From contig NC_081550.1 of assembly GCF_901000735.1 (NCBI RefSeq), forward strand, positions 6,760,329 to 6,824,328: DNA of 64,000 nt, given 5' to 3'. Below the pieces are notes generated by a model. That model did no database searches. It worked only from the letters and a program-made list of their open reading frames with translations, and had not been told where the DNA came from. This DNA comes from Corylus avellana (lineage: Eukaryota; Streptophyta; Magnoliopsida; Fagales; Betulaceae). Positions 11,950-25,469 of this stretch are shown here, piece by piece (within the stretch, counting starts at the first letter, position 1; each line of letters begins with the position of its first letter). Made by a program: the position numbers and the translations under genes.

Positions 11950-12448
11950 AAGGGTTAAATACTTTTTTACCCCATGTGATTTAACAACTTTATTTTTTGC
12001 CCATCGGTTTCGTTTTGTACCACATATGGTACCTCAATAATGGTTAAAAACGAAAATGATACTTTCGTTTAAATTTCTTCCAAAAATTGACGAAAATTTA
12101 AGTCAGCACCCCTAAAAAATTGACATCTGTCCATTTACATAATTAAGAATGAAAAAATAAAAAATTTAAAACTAAAATAATTAAAAATATATAAGAAAAA
12201 AAAAAAAAACTGGAAAGGGGTGTCTCCAGCCACCCCTAGCCGGTTTGGGGGTTGCCGAACCACCCCAAGCCGAGCCACACCCATTTTGCTTGGAGTCACC
12301 CAAACCGGCCGTTGGAGTCACCCCTTTCCATATTTTTTTAATTTTTTTTTTTAATTTTTTAATCATTTTAGTTTTAAAATTTTATTTTATTTTATTTTAA
12401 AAAACTAAAGTTGTTAAATTACATGGGGTAAAAAAATATTTAACCCTT
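11950..12448. mobile_element. Fold-back MITE with a GC-rich hairpin core
   Basis: The left end AAGGGTTAAATACTTTTTTA, continuing CCCCATGTGATTTAACAACTTT, is matched in reverse complement by the right end (12408-12448). In the middle (about 12210-12330) a GC-rich segment is itself palindromic: CTGGAAAGGGGTG near the left and CACCCCTTTCCA near the right. The structure is that of a MITE of about 500 bp. No target duplication was resolved. Confidence 0.7.
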
Positions 12449-12449
12449 A

Positions 12450-13001
12450 AAAAAATTATAAGGGAATTTTAAATTTTTTTTGAGAAAACATATAGTTTTA
12501 CCCTCATGTTACTATATACATGTCAATTATAACCAGACTTATTTAATTAAAAATAGTCAAACATGTTAACCAAACTTTTTAATTTCAAATTAAATTTGTA
12601 TTGAATTCATAGATGGTGACAAAAATTACCCGTCTCTAAATCGTAAACACAGCCACATATCAATTTAGACGCGTATATTATTCATTATTGTGATGGTCTG
12701 GTGAAACTCATTGTCATTGACCGGGAAAAATTAATACACATAGATGGTGAGTGGATGGTTAGGAGAATGCACTGCAGCATTTCTCATGGGAAAATGTTGG
12801 TCAAATCTTCTGTGAAAGAGAAAGGCAGAAAGAAAAATAATAATTACAAGTATTATTGTGGGGCCCATTCTTAAATACTTTGGGTAATGGGTTTTGGTCG
12901 ATGACTGCTGTGTTTGACAAGGAGTTGGTCGGATCGGATTTAAAAACTTAAAAAATTTATTTTAAAATTAATTATAATATTTTTATTTTTATATTACTAT
13001 T

Positions 13002-13040
<39 letters not shown>

Positions 13041-14390
13041 TTTTAAAAATCAAGATAATTACAAGTATTGTTGTGGCTCCATTCTTAAATACTTGGGTTA
13101 ATGGGTTTCGGTCGATGACGATTTCCAATTTGCGCTGTGTGACATCACCTCCAAAACCAAAAGTGCGTATTGAGGTGGGTTTATACTTTTACTTGACGAC
13201 AAGGCCTAGAATAAAAGGACACTTTAGTCTTTTCCTTCTAAATTTAATTGATTTTTTTTTTTTAAAAAAAGTTTAATTTATAAAATAGTCACATGCTTTT
13301 TAATATATATTTAAAAAGCCAAAATAATAGAAAAGATAAATCGTAGAATAAATACGTTGCTTGGGAGAGTTGAGAGGGAAGCAATGAGAATGTTTGTGCG
13401 TGGAGCATGAATTCCTTTTGCCTTTTGCTTTTGCTTTTTTGCTTTGGTAACTTCGCAGATAAAACCTTTTATTTTAATTTCTTATAAGGAAGGAAGAAAT
13501 TATGAGATGTCTTTTAGCCGTCCAGTGATTTAATTGATGTGACGTGGAAGGGTGATTGAGTTGTCAAAATTACTGAATTGTTTGTCAACTCTGTCTCTTG
13601 GATTCGATTCGATATTGACGTATCGGTCCTAAATACCCTTCTCTTCTTATGATAATATGGATATGGTGTACCATTCCTGATAAAGGACATTCAGGGAGTT
13701 TTGGCAAACACGTCATAGTCAATCTTTTCCTCTCTCTAGGTCAAATAATGGCTTTTTTCACGAAGCTAAAGACCCCTAAACCCTAACAAGAAACGAATAC
13801 TGAATGGTAATTTTCTTCTCCCTAAAAATCTAATATTGGACTGATTTATAATAAAAGCCGAAATCACACGTTTACAGCCTGGCCTAAGTAAAATCATCCA
13901 CCAGAAAGTCTAACTTAAAAGTCAAGGCAAGCAAATTCTTGTTTATGGAGGAGAATTATTTATGTTGCACTTAAATGGCACGTGCTTTTTGTTGGAACTT
14001 CTGCTTGTAGGTTTGCCGTCACAAAGATTCCTTCCTTGACTGGTAAGGAAAAATCACCAATAATATAATAATACAGGGATTGTAAATTTGTAATGCTACG
14101 GCTACTTCCATCACAAGTCAATAATATATCATGCAAATAGGGAGGGAGCCTCAGGGCTAAGCAATGGGGTCATCATTTCCAACATGATAATGCATGTAAT
14201 CTAATACAAAACTTCCAATATTTTTAGTAGAACACTGAGAATAAAGAACCATTTCATTTAAAGAACCTAAAAATTCTGTAAATTTTCAGAGCTGAAAGTT
14301 ATTCTACATTGATTGCTATTCCATAAGTTATTTTACAGGTCTCACAGTAACAAAACAGAGGCCCTTGCAGATTAGAAATCCCAGACTACA
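12450..14390. other. Intergenic DNA downstream of ATP10
   Basis: No gene is seen. There is an AT microsatellite at about 13007-13031 followed by poly-T. A short repeated phrase AATTACAAGTATTGTTGTGG/AATTACAAGTATTATTGTGG occurs near 12841 and 13057, with TACTTTGGGTAATGGGTTT after it in both, so about 100 bp is duplicated. A telo-box-like AAACCCTAA lies at about 13778. Confidence 0.5.
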
Positions 14391-14732
14391 GGGTCAACAG
14401 GCTTATTATTCTCCTCACCCTCGTTTCACAAGCCAGTATCACTGCAAATAAAAACAAACAAAGGGGGATCAATATTCCCATTCTGCAGAAGAAAGGGTAC
14501 GCGAATAAAATCCCACAAATAAACAAAAATTTAGAAATAAGAACACATGATAAAACAGAAAACGGGGCAACGAAAAACCAGTTTACTTTTTGTGCAAAAG
14601 AAAACATGCATAAAGATATCATCATCATCATCTTCATCCTAGGGTATTAAGGAAATTCTGTTTCAGCTTATTTTAATGTCATTAACCATATATCAACTAA
14701 AAAGAGTAAGTTAAGGAAATGCTTTGGCTACC

Positions 14733-17700
14733 TCATTTCTCTTCCAAAAGAAGAGATGTGCAAGAAAGAAGGGATGACAACTCATCCTGTGTTGCCAATC
14801 CAAAGCCTTGCCATCTTATTCTACCAAATTTGTCAAGCAGAAAAGTATACCTGCAGAGAGAAAATGTAAAGGAATGGCAGATTTTAAACAAACAACTTCA
14901 AGTTAGGCAATCATAATCTTTTGTACCCGGTAAGAAGGTTAAGAATTTTTAGTTCCTTCCGGAAGTAATAATGGTCACCAAATGAATATACAATCTGCTT
15001 CTGAAGTGCACCCTTCCCTTCATTTTTAGGTTTCTTCATTATCCGAAGAAGCAGCTGCTTAATAGGGCTCCGGCACAGGAACCACGAGTCTATTAATGAC
15101 ACCTGAAAAAACTCAAATATTATAGTGATAATTTAAACGTAATTATTTAAAGACAATTATCCACGAAAAATTATTAGAGCAGCCTGAAAGATAACAATAA
15201 GACACATGCACCTTAGTATGACGTACTGTTTGAAATTTGTTAACTAGAACATGTTTGTAACTTCAAGACAATTCTGACATCCAATAATGCACATTTATAT
15301 CCCCATCTGGAATGAGCTAACAATGAAGCATAAACTACTTGGAATAATTCCTTTTGCTCATAAATTTCTACTACTATTTTTCCAAGAAAAAAGATCAGTG
15401 CATATAATTTTTTTTTTTTTGATAAGTAAAGATCTGTGCATATAATGGCATTGCAAAATCCTAGGTTCTTGGCGGATATTAAATTGTTCCATGAGATTTT
15501 AATTTTTTTCAATCAATTTCATGTGTTTTGACAAATAAATGTTTTCATTCATTTTTTCTGTTGATTCAGTAGTAAATTTATGTGAAATTTCAATTCTAAG
15601 CTTTAAAAATACCAAAAAAAAAAGACCACTCTATCAGGGAGGAGATTGGTCTCCCCCCTCCACCAGGGAGAGGTTGGGCTCCCTGGTGGAGCCCACTCCC
15701 TTGGCCTCTTGTTCTTTTTACATTTTTTTTCCTTTTCCTTTTCAGGTAAATTTTTTAAGGGTATAACTGAAATTTCACTTGGATTCTGTTAGTAAATCGA
15801 TGGAAAATGAACAAAAAGATCTATTTGAGATTTAGGCAAAATGCAAGACATTGATTGAAAAAAATAAGAATCCTAGGCGTGAATTAATATTGACTGAAAA
15901 CCTCTGGGTAGTGAATCGACAATTTCACAAGATTTTCTGCAGTAAAGAAAACAAACATAGTGAATTCTTCTACACTTTTATGTGCATTAGTGGCAATTTG
16001 ATCAGGGACACAAAAATATCACTATATTACACGTCCCTACAGAGACCAAAAAGAAAAAAAATGTCAACATAACAACTTTGGCACTCAGTCTGGCACAAAA
16101 CATAATTCTCCTTGCTGTGAGGCATAATCTGATAATCCACATTGCCATTTGAAAATATAGTCATCATCAGAAGGGCTCAAGTTTTCAGCATGCTTGACCA
16201 GATGGTGAAGGAGGATAATTGGAATAAATTAAAGTGAGAACAAGTCTCTGTTTTGTCATGGAAACTCTCTCAGCACATTTATATGCAACTTCACAACAAA
16301 TGCTATAAAAAGTAACAGAGATATGTTTGTGCAATTCATCATACACATGCACTGACCAGAATGCTGATCAGAATCTGAGTCTACAAAAAATCAGAAAAGA
16401 AAATTCGGAACAATACGGAGATGCGTAGATCATAAGTAACACAACAAATGGTCGCATAATTTGAGGACAATACCCAGCATTACAGGTCTTGTAAGATCAA
16501 TGAGATCTAGGTCCATAATTTAACAATAGAACCAATAGTATATACAAAGGTATAGTACCTGATATAGCTGAACATCTTTTGAATTACTGTAAGCATCAAG
16601 AAAAGGCCCACTCCAAGAATCAATCATTGCCTGTCAAGGAAAAATAACACTAGATTGTAGCAGCAACAGCAAGACAAAAGAAAATAAGATTGCCAACCAA
16701 GCAAATTTTTTCTTTGATAACTAATAAAAAAATTTATTAGAAAAGAAAAGTTTAAGTACCCAACTAACCAACCAAGTAATTTTTTTGAAAGATATAGGTT
16801 CCAAGCAAGTCTAGGCTTTAACTTTATAAAGAAAAAGGAAAAAAAAAAAGAGAGAGCGGGAAGTAAGAGATACATATAACGCAATCAAGTCAGAGAGATA
16901 ATTGAACCAGTATGATGATTCCATTTCTGTCTCTACTTAGTATACCAAGTTTTTAAGTATTTATCAATATATGTTCCATTTTGAAAATGTCTTAAAATGT
17001 TTAAATTATTCTTCAATTACGTCAAAAACTCTGGGTGAGTGCTGAGCACAGCAATCAGCTTAGCAATGTAACAAACATACAATAGGGTCCTGATCTAATA
17101 CTATCTAGGCATCTAATAGCATGCCTGTCATTTCAGATTTGATGTTTTCATTTTCTCTCTTCCCCCCAATCCCCCAACCCTCTTCTCCTTTTGTCCTTAT
17201 AGTCGTTTTAATCACCTTATTCCAGCTGACAAACAGCTTCTAGACTTCAGCCTATGAAACCATATTGGGGAAGTTCATGACTCACTAAACATATTACATG
17301 GTTTCTTGCATGCTAAAAGGTGTAGTACAAGATATCAAGAGTATAACCAACTTGTGCATTCACTTACACAAGAAAGAACCACCCATTGCAATTTTGGTGC
17401 GCAGCCACAACTAAAGTTCTAACCTGGGAGTTTGCTCGGAATGAAAGACATAGCAAAGTTGCTTTTGGGATAGCTGCTTTGTCAGCAGCAACCATATCTC
17501 CATTAGAACCAATGGGCAGTTTCAATGTTTTACCATCAGAGTAGGTCACTTCTCTGTCAGGAAACTTCACAGCCGCTATTGCAGGAATTACAATTTTATT
17601 TGCTGTTGCGATCTGCACAAATACTACAATAAAGTCATTCTACACACTTAAAGATAAAACAAAGAACATGACATACATGATACATTCTTTATCAAATGCA

Positions 17701-18800
17701 CAGTTTGTCAGGTTTTGCTAGAAGATCTAACACATCTTTTATCAGCATTGTTGAAGTAAAAGAACCACCACCCAAAGGATCTGACGGCAGTGCTAGGTAA
17801 TTTCAATCACAACTAGGTAGATTGCCCAACTATACGTAAGCTCTATTTGACTATCTCAGCACAGACTTTTTATATCAAATCCCATGTATACAACAGAAAG
17901 TGGATATTTAGAATTATTTGGAAACCAATGTATGATGTCATCATTTAGACTCCACTTCACTGCACTTAATATACTACACGGTCTTCTATACAAATAATTT
18001 AAAACTAAAAGAAACATTATTCTCAACAAAATTTATATTAGCTCTACTGGAGTATAAGATATGGCATTATTTGACTGGTACAATACCTTACCACCATGTT
18101 GCTTGAGCTCTGAAAGATCGGCAAAGTATCCCCTGTTCATCTCATCTGCACTGCTCTAAATCACATTAGCAAAATACTAATCGAATTTCAAAATATGCCC
18201 CATAAAAGAGTCTCCAACAAAAATTAGAAACTGTAGACTCACAGCCGAGCACGCTCTTTCTCAATTGCCGCTTTGTTTCCCAGCTTCAATCGAAAGGGTT
18301 TCCAATAATAATAATAATAATAGGTTAGCTTATCCATGAAGGATTGCACCAACAACAAATGAATGTGATTTGGCATGCGTAAATACACTCCGTTTGGTTA
18401 TTAGGAAAATGGTTATTTCGCCGAGAAAATTGATAAAAAGAAGCAAAACAAAAAGGGGATAGAAATCCCAGCTCGGATATGCCAAATAGTAGCCGTATCA
18501 GACAATCTGAATAGAAGTTAAAGGGAAGAAAATAACAACAATAAGGAAAAAAAAAAAAAACTTTAGCTTCTTTCGTGGTCTTGTTCCTACATTTTCTCAG
18601 AAACCAAACGGACCCAAAAAAAGAAGAAGTGAAAATGAAAATACCTGGTAAAAGTCGAGGAAGCGAATGGACGACCTTTGAGCTAAATGCTGTGAAGGAA
18701 GCACATCGAGCTTCTCTTCGTGCCTCGATAGCTGAGCACCGAGAAATGAAGCTGCTCGGCCCGAAGAAGCTTCGGGAATCAATCGCCTCAAACTCTGCAT
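14733..18800 (-). CDS. ATP10 protein, mitochondrial ATP synthase assembly factor
   Basis: Seven exons on the minus strand: 18645-18800, 18243-18283, 18087-18150, 17424-17612, 16559-16630, 14927-15102 and 14733-14850. They give 816 bp and 271 aa with every junction in phase. The protein matches the ATP10 family (PF05176), whose yeast member helps insert and assemble subunit 6 of the mitochondrial F0 sector. Recognised stretches: GNKAAIEKERARLADEMNRG, YFADLSELKQHGGKIA, the IDSWFLCRSPI block in exon 6, VYSFGDHYYFRKELKILNLL, and the C-terminal DKFGRIRWQGFG. The basic N-terminus (MQSLRRLIPEASSGR) fits a mitochondrial presequence. Exon 2 is only 41 bp and uses a TTGAAG acceptor, the weakest junction. 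Start at 18800 chosen as first ATG in frame with the presequence. Single copy here, no defects seen. Confidence 0.92.
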
Positions 18801-19115
18801 ATTTTCGGTCTGATTTTTGCTTCCCTCTCTCTCTCTCTCTCGCTCTGTTGAGGAACCCTCGGACGAAGAAGAATTGTACGGTCTTCTCCGTAAGCTGGTT
18901 GTCAGTAGTCGCTTCGCATAAGGCCTAGCTCCAGGCCCATCTTGAAGATCTGGGCCCATTTCTTGTAAAATGTTCAACCTTATGTATAGTTTTTCCTTTT
19001 GGGCCGGGCTTTTTCTGTATTGATGAAGTGGCGGGCTAAATATATTATGTATGAGTAACGTGTGAAGAGTTGCAATCCACCAAGTGATGTGGCACATGCC
19101 ACCTCATCCATGTAA

Positions 19116-19245
19116 TTTTTTTTTTTTTTTTTGACATGTCCACACAAGAGGAGAAATGAGGATTCAAACTAGAGACATCCGCTTCATAAGGCGTGATTTT
19201 CAGCCGATTAAGCTACACCTTGAGAACTGAGCTACCCCTTTTAAT
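19116..19245 (-). mobile_element. tRNA-derived SINE
   Basis: On the minus strand the element reads TAGCTTAATCGGCTGA (Pol III A-box-like), then AGTTTGAATCC (B-box), and ends in a poly-A tail, seen as poly-T at 19116-19132 on the plus strand. A- and B-box spacing fits a tRNA-derived head. It lies about 320 bp upstream of the ATP10 start codon. Confidence 0.65.
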
Positions 19246-21240
19246 TTTGAAAAGGAAGCCAATGTTCTTTTCGTCTAATCCCCATTTCTAAAAATAAGTT
19301 AATGTAGCTTGTTTTGGCTCAAATACGAAGAGTACTAAAAATTATAATTGGCACAACATAAAAGAATTATATAAAATCTGATTGCAGGTGGTAGATAACG
19401 TATGTTTTGATGGCAAAGCTTTAAGGGTGTTGTAACAAGTCAAGAACAATGTCTTTCATTAAAATTGAGGGTTAATGTGTAAGGGAAGGATTGAACTAAA
19501 TGTCTCGGCTCTTCTCTAGTGAGAAAAAACTAGAGAAGGGAAGGTTTTCCCTCCTCCCCTCTCCTTTCTTCATTTTCTCTGGTTTTGATTTTTCTCCCCT
19601 CATCCCATCTTCTTCTTCCTTTCCCGGGTGATGTTCCTCTTGTTTTTCTTCTTCTTACATATATCGTATCGACCCATCATTTACCGCCGCTTAGTTCTCC
19701 TCTACCACGTCCTACTAGAAAAGGTTGGATGTTCAAATTTGATATTTTTCAAAATTAGATTTAGTCTCCTCAGTTAGCTATGCTCTCCCACGCGCCCGCC
19801 CACGATGCTCTTTTGTGTGGAGACTTTGTTTTTGGCTTTGTCTCAGTCTCGTTTGGTGCATGTTTTGTTGTTGTGCTTTGTTATTGCAGTTAATAGAGAT
19901 TTATCAGTTGCAGTTGTGGTTCAAAAGATTTTCTAATGGTAAAATTATCTATGTATCCACCACACATCTCTCGTCTTCTGCTGTCATTAGTGAAGCCCAT
20001 GCTGTGCTAGTTGCTAGCATCTTAAGACTGAACTTTTGTTTTTTCGGTTTTCCTTACTATTTTGATAACTTTGGAGGCTTGCAAAGTCACTAGAAGTGCA
20101 TTTTATTGTGCAATTTTTTTAGTTAGATGGGCCGCTTCCGTCCTAGTATTTAAAAGTATTTTTGACTGGTCTTCCATTCTTTCTTCATTCTAGATTAAGA
20201 ATGAAAAAGACTTATAACCATTTTTTTATTGGCTTAGAAAAGAAAAAAAACAAGAAAGATAAGGTAGGCCAACCCACATTGTCAAGTGCTTGTTGCACAT
20301 TAAAAAGTTGCAGCATAAGGTACATTGCGCCATCCTCAACAACATGGACAACTGCCTTTTCTCTTTGACTCACAATCATTACACCCTTCTAATGTCTATA
20401 ATAGTGGGATGGGTAGCACTCTTGGCCAATCTTAGACCATAAAAGTGCAAGGGTCTCAAATCATGCTTCCTTAAATGAATTTTTTATTTTTTATTTTTAT
20501 TTTTTTTTAAAAAGAAAGATAATGGCCTAGTCGCCTAGGGTTGGAAATACACGAATCCCTTACCTATGTAGTCCAAAGGACCAACAACTAGAGGGCATCC
20601 TTTATAACTACTCTCACAACAAAAATAGATAAGCAGAACATTAAAAACCATCTATATCAAATTATGCATCTCAAATTTAAAATACATTTTTATTGTATTT
20701 GTGAACAGTGTACCGCTACATATAACAGGCATTGTTCACACATCCATTCCATTAATATACAATTTCTTTCTTCATATCTCTCTTTTCTCAAAATTTTTTC
20801 ATACTATTTCTCTCTCTTTATATCTCTTTTTCCTCAAAAGTTGAAAAATAGGATCTTCGGGAAAAATACAATCTTTATAAAAAAAAAAAAAATTTAAATG
20901 ATATAAATAAAAAAATAAATAATCGGATGTATAATGTATTTTCAATGCCATGTCAATGAACGTGCGCATAGAATAGGTGTAACAATATTCCTCTTGTTTG
21001 ATAAATTTCATTAAGTAACCGGTGCTTTTTTTATTTTTTTTTATTTTTTATTTTATTTTTTTAAGTAGTGCTTAAATCCATTAAAAACTAGTGGATTCCA
21101 CATAAGAAGTTTTGGATCAAGATGATTATAATTGTAATAATTAATTTATTCCAATTATAATAAATTAAAATCATTCATGTCTTTGAATGAATGATTATTC
21201 GAGTCTCCACTTCGATCCATTATTCTTTATATATATATAT
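19246..21240. other. Intergenic DNA between ATP10 and S28 gene A
   Basis: No gene is supported. The 19500-20100 part is less AT-rich, with pyrimidine-rich stretches, and is followed by an A-rich run near 20238. That could be a non-coding part of an old retroelement but no domain is visible. 20480-21060 has T-rich and A-rich runs. An AT microsatellite lies at 21229-21246 just after the end of gene A. Confidence 0.45.
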
Positions 21241-21261
21241 ATATATGGAGGTCTCCTCATA

Positions 21262-24200
21262 TCATTCAGGAATGTTCTGTTTGAACACCAGAAGATCATC
21301 CTTGTACTTGGCAATCCATTTTTCTATTATCTCCACCTCTGTCTTTCTTTGCTTCACCAACCATTGCGGATCACTTGGATTTGCCTCCAGTATGTCCAAG
21401 CAATGAGAACCTGCACAAATTGGACGTTTAGTACTAGACAATCTCTTGGAAGATATACTCGTAAAGAACTATTTGCGTATACAATTTTTTCTGAGGAAAC
21501 TTCATTTTAGATCCCTGAAATATTATGCATTTTGAGAAGACCCTCAAAATTTCAAAAACTCTCAATTTAATTCCCTGAATTTATAATTTGATTCAATTAA
21601 CTCCCCCTCCGTCAGATTCAGCTGTTAACCCTAAGAAAAATAACTAAAAAGATCAAATTACCCTTTTTTTTTTTAAAAAAAATTGAAATTAATGGTAAAT
21701 TTAGAAATTTATAAAAAAGTCAAGGGTACAAAGGTCATTTTATATCTTTTAACGTATAAAATCTGACAGAGGTACATTGCATCAAATTGAAAGTTCTGAA
21801 AGTTAAATTGAGTGTTTTGAAATTTGAGAAAGTTTTCTCAAAATGCGTGGTAGTCTCCCAAATTTTTCTTTCTTTGTCCATGTTTTTGTTTACTTCATCA
21901 TTTGATTTGGTTTTATATATGTTCTTTTTGAGTAATACTACTCTTCACCTCACGTGACGTGTTTTAAGTAACTGATATTAACATTCACTTGAAACACGTC
22001 ACATCAATAGTCAATGTAAAATGAGTGTAAAAAGACTGAAGAGTAGCATTGCAACTCAATCTTTTTCCGTTGGTAATTAATTAATTAACAACTTTACGGA
22101 GGCGATCGATCGAGTACCATTAACTGCAGAGACAGCGACGACGCTGTCTGATATGTTCTCCAAAACCCTATGATCAAAGATGGACATAAATGACTAAAAT
22201 TATAAATTTACAAACTTCCAACGAAATTGAATGACTGAAAAGTTGAGTTTCTTGGGTTTCTTACCCGCCACTACTGTAAGGATCTCTTAGCCCATTGGAG
22301 AATATAATGTTACTAGCAAAGCTATGGAGAATCAATTTTATATCCTGCAATTTTTCATAATGTTATCAACGAGCAGCATCAGATTAACTAGCACTTAAGG
22401 AATAATTAGAAATAATTTTGAAGAACATACATGACCGCCGTAATAGGTTGTCACCCAATGAGGCCGAGGCTGGACGCCGTAGGAGCTCTTGCAGTCATTG
22501 ATGAATTTGTTTAGATTGAAAGGTGATGGAGGGAACATAGAGCCGTTGCTATCATGGCCAATGGGCATAACGATCTCACTACATGTCTGTACGTATAAAC
22601 TAGTCATTTTGTTTTTCTTACACAATACCAAAAAAATTGCATAAAGGGAGAAATAATACTCGAGATAAATAAGAGATAAATAAGAGAGAATGATTTATAA
22701 GTGAAACCTGCAAAAGTACTTAATTCAGGCAATTACAGACCGGAAGAGGATCGTGGTGCTTATAAGCAAATCATATTATTATAATCAAATCAAAGCCGGC
22801 CAATGCCACGCCGGCACTCATGAATTAATTCGGTTATAGATTGAATATTGGTGTTAGGGTGTGAGATCAATGAGGTATTTTTTTTTTTGATGATCGAGGT
22901 ATCCGGGTTATATTTCTGGGCCATGCAGATAGAGCGCGCTTCAAGTAATTCTAGAAATCATTCTTATATCTTTCTTGTGTCATTTTATGAATGAGGAGGC
23001 TTTTAAAATCACAATTTGATCAAAATTTAATAATGATCAATTATAAGCCCAATAATAATTTTAGAAGCTACACATTACTCGTTGGGTAAAGTTCAGGATT
23101 TCGCCTGCGGGCGTGGCTCTAAGAAATTGTTAAGACTTAATGCTTCATAAAGTATTATTACCAAGTGACTTACTGCTCAAGCTAACCTAGGTTAATGTTG
23201 TAGTTAAATGTATAACTGAGAAAGCTACCTGCCATTTCCACCCTTGATTTGTTTCAGTTGGATAATTAAATTCATTCACGTCATAGCATGACTGGTCTCC
23301 TTTATAGGCAACAACACCCGCATATATTTGGCCAAGAGTGTCGGTTCCAACTGCTGCTCCATCAATGGCTCTGCAGATAACACTTACTGGGTATTCTGGG
23401 GGATGATTATATTGAGCTGCGTCAGTAATTATCGACTCCAAATAGTTCTTCAGATCATCAGATGTATTTAATTGACTGAAGACACAAGACAAAAGTTTTA
23501 GGTTTATAAGAGCAATTAGAGCAAAATTACCCCTTGTTCTAAAAAGTTCAGCAGATAGAAATGAGTAAATCGGCGGAAGGCGGAGTTGAAAACTCAAAAC
23601 TTCTGATTCTGATACCATGTTAAATCACAACTTTAACAAATGATAGTGAGGAAAATAATTCTACTAATTACCTGCAAGTATTAAAGCTCTTGCTAAGGGT
23701 TGAAAGGCCATTAGGAGGTGTGGAAGCAACTCTATCAATTTCAGCCCATGATTGCTGGATGGTTTCATAGCAACTTTGACTAGTTTCCTGCATCGAACAT
23801 GGTATCAGAACTAGAAGTTTTTGAAGGCCATCAAAGGCTATAATAAGTCTTTGAAGGCTTTAAACATAATTTAATTAACACTAGATCTAAAATATAAAAT
23901 AAAAATAAAAAGTCAGCGTTTTACTTTAAAATCCTTGGTTACTATAGAGTAGTATCCATCTTGAGGTATAATTTCGTCAAAGTAAAGGATTGGAGCTGAA
24001 GATGCTAGAGATCCAAGGACAACGTGCGGATACTTTAGCCGAAACCATGCTGCAAGCACTGCAAAATTATGTGTATATATATATATATATATTCAAGACA
24101 AAGCATGAAAAAGTTAGTGATTATTAGTTAAATAATGTCATCGAAGTGGTAGAGAAATGGATTTAGAGTGACTTACTTCCTCCATAGGAGCCTCCAATAA

Positions 24201-25395
24201 CGATTACTGGAGAATTTTCTGCAGATAAATTTTGCTTGACGTGTAAGAGCACAGCAGCGTAATCTGCCAAAGCCCGAGCCGAGTTGAAATAACCACGAGT
24301 ACTCTCATTCTTCAAAGCCTCTTTCATTGACCCAAATGGTATCGATTTACCATAGAACCGATGCTATTATTTAGATCATACAACAATTTCTCAGTCTAAC
24401 ATGTTAAAACTATCATAATTCTCAGTTCCAAATCGAGACAAAAACCAGTGGAGAGCATCGATTTCCAGCAAGGGTTTTCATTTTAACTATTCAAAATGTA
24501 ATTTTTTTCATTTTAGTTATTAGTTTTTCATTACATATTCCAACAGAACATCTATTTTAACTATCTACTCTAATTAAATATTATTTTATTATTTTTTATC
24601 ATTTTCTTGTCTTCCCCATAAAAATAGAGAGAGAGAATGAGAGAGAAAATATTAAAAAAATATTACTTACAAGTTGTTACAATAAACTTGGTAGAGCAAG
24701 GAAATAAGACATAATAGCTAAATTTAGCTATAAAACTAATTTACACTTTATGTTGGAGATGCTATAGTGAGTTGTTATGAAACAATTTTATAACCCTAAA
24801 GGGTTGGCTCAAGTGGTAAGTCGTTTATCTTTGGTGCCTTGTGAAGTACCAGGTTTAAAGTTTAGTCATGTGATGACAAAAAACCGAGCTTTACCCGATT
24901 TGTGTGAAATGACCATTTTGCGTGGTGTTCTCGATTGGAAATAGTCGGAGTGAAGCCCCGAACACTCAGGTTAAAAAAAGAAAAAAACTCCCCTTTTACC
25001 TCTATGTACAGTTGGAGGGCCTTAAACTGAAGGGCATTATCACTGAGAAACCCAATGATGGGTAAATCAACATCCAAAGATTCTTCTGCGCCAAGATATG
25101 CAAATATTGGTGCGTTGGAATCCGCTCCACCCCAGTAGTTTAAGTTGATCAAATATCTTTGCTGAAAAGTGGTGTAGCTATCAGGCCTGTGGTTGAAGTG
25201 ATCAAGTGGTTGGGCGTGATAAAATGTTTTGAAATCCTCGGTGTCGGATGAAGAGGATGTGGTCTGAGGTCCATGTTGCCATGTTCTCCGTGTTGTTCCA
25301 AGCCTCGGAGTGTTAAACGGCGTCGCAGAAGCAGAAATTGAGAAAAATAGGAAGAGGAGAGAAAGCAATTGCGACGAGTGTCCAAGAGAGTCCAT
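21262..25395 (-). CDS. S28 serine carboxypeptidase A (lysosomal Pro-X carboxypeptidase-like)
   Basis: Secreted or vacuolar serine peptidase of family S28; PRCP-type members cleave a C-terminal residue after proline. Nine exons: 25000-25395, 24177-24363, 23925-24058, 23672-23787, 23229-23475, 22431-22586, 22265-22344, 22118-22167, 21262-21410. They total 1515 bp and 504 aa, all junctions in phase. The N-terminus [18 protein letters not shown] is a signal peptide. The catalytic triad is complete: Ser191 in GGSYGG (end of exon 2), Asp433 in [10 protein letters not shown] (exon 7), His458 in GSHCLD (exon 9). Start at 25395 is the ATG at the signal peptide; a TATA-like run lies about 60 bp upstream. 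The last exons differ clearly from B, C and D (C-terminus KQNIPE), so A's 3' half is the most diverged of the array. Intron 1 carries a SINE. Confidence 0.93.
21510..21860. mobile_element. Fold-back MITE inside S28 gene A intron 8
   Basis: The left arm (AGAAGACCCTCAAAATTTC, AACTCTCAATTTAATTCC, CCTCCGTCAGATT) is the imperfect reverse complement of the right arm (AATCTGACAGAGGTAC, TTAAATTGAGTGTTTTG, TTTCTCAAAATGC). The element is intronic, between exon 9 (ends 21410) and exon 8 (starts 22118). It resembles the split copy at 7340-8000. Confidence 0.65.
24072..24093. repeat. AT microsatellite in intron 2 of gene A
   Basis: An (AT)n run directly follows GCAAAATTATGTGT. Gene B has the same run, longer, at the same place (30430-30469). 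C and D instead read GTGAAAAAATGTTAG there. Confidence 0.9.
24793..24986 (+). mobile_element. tRNA-derived SINE in intron 1 of gene A
   Basis: GGTTGGCTCAAGTGGTAAG is A-box-like and CCAGGTTTAAAGTTTAG B-box-like, about 40 bp apart. The element ends GAACACTCAGGTTAAAAAAAG. It inserted opposite to the host gene. The same SINE sits at the matching place in gene B (31173-31363), and neither C nor D has it. Confidence 0.7.
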
Positions 25396-25451
25396 GGCCA
25401 AGAAGTTCTCTGTGAAGGTTCTTTGAAGTTTAAGGTTTTAATGTTCTTGGG

Positions 25452-25468
25452 ATATATATTTATATATG
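25452..25468 (-). promoter_or_regulatory. Possible TATA region of S28 gene A
   Basis: A TATATAAATATATA-like run lies about 60-70 bp upstream of the ATG at 25395. It is conserved at the same distance in gene B (31829-31845). Motif and position only. Confidence 0.35.
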
Positions 25469-25469
25469 C

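Noticed and set aside
18575..18928. Plus-strand open frame over the ATP10 first exon
   Set aside because: It is antisense to the ATP10 presequence exon and shows no protein features.
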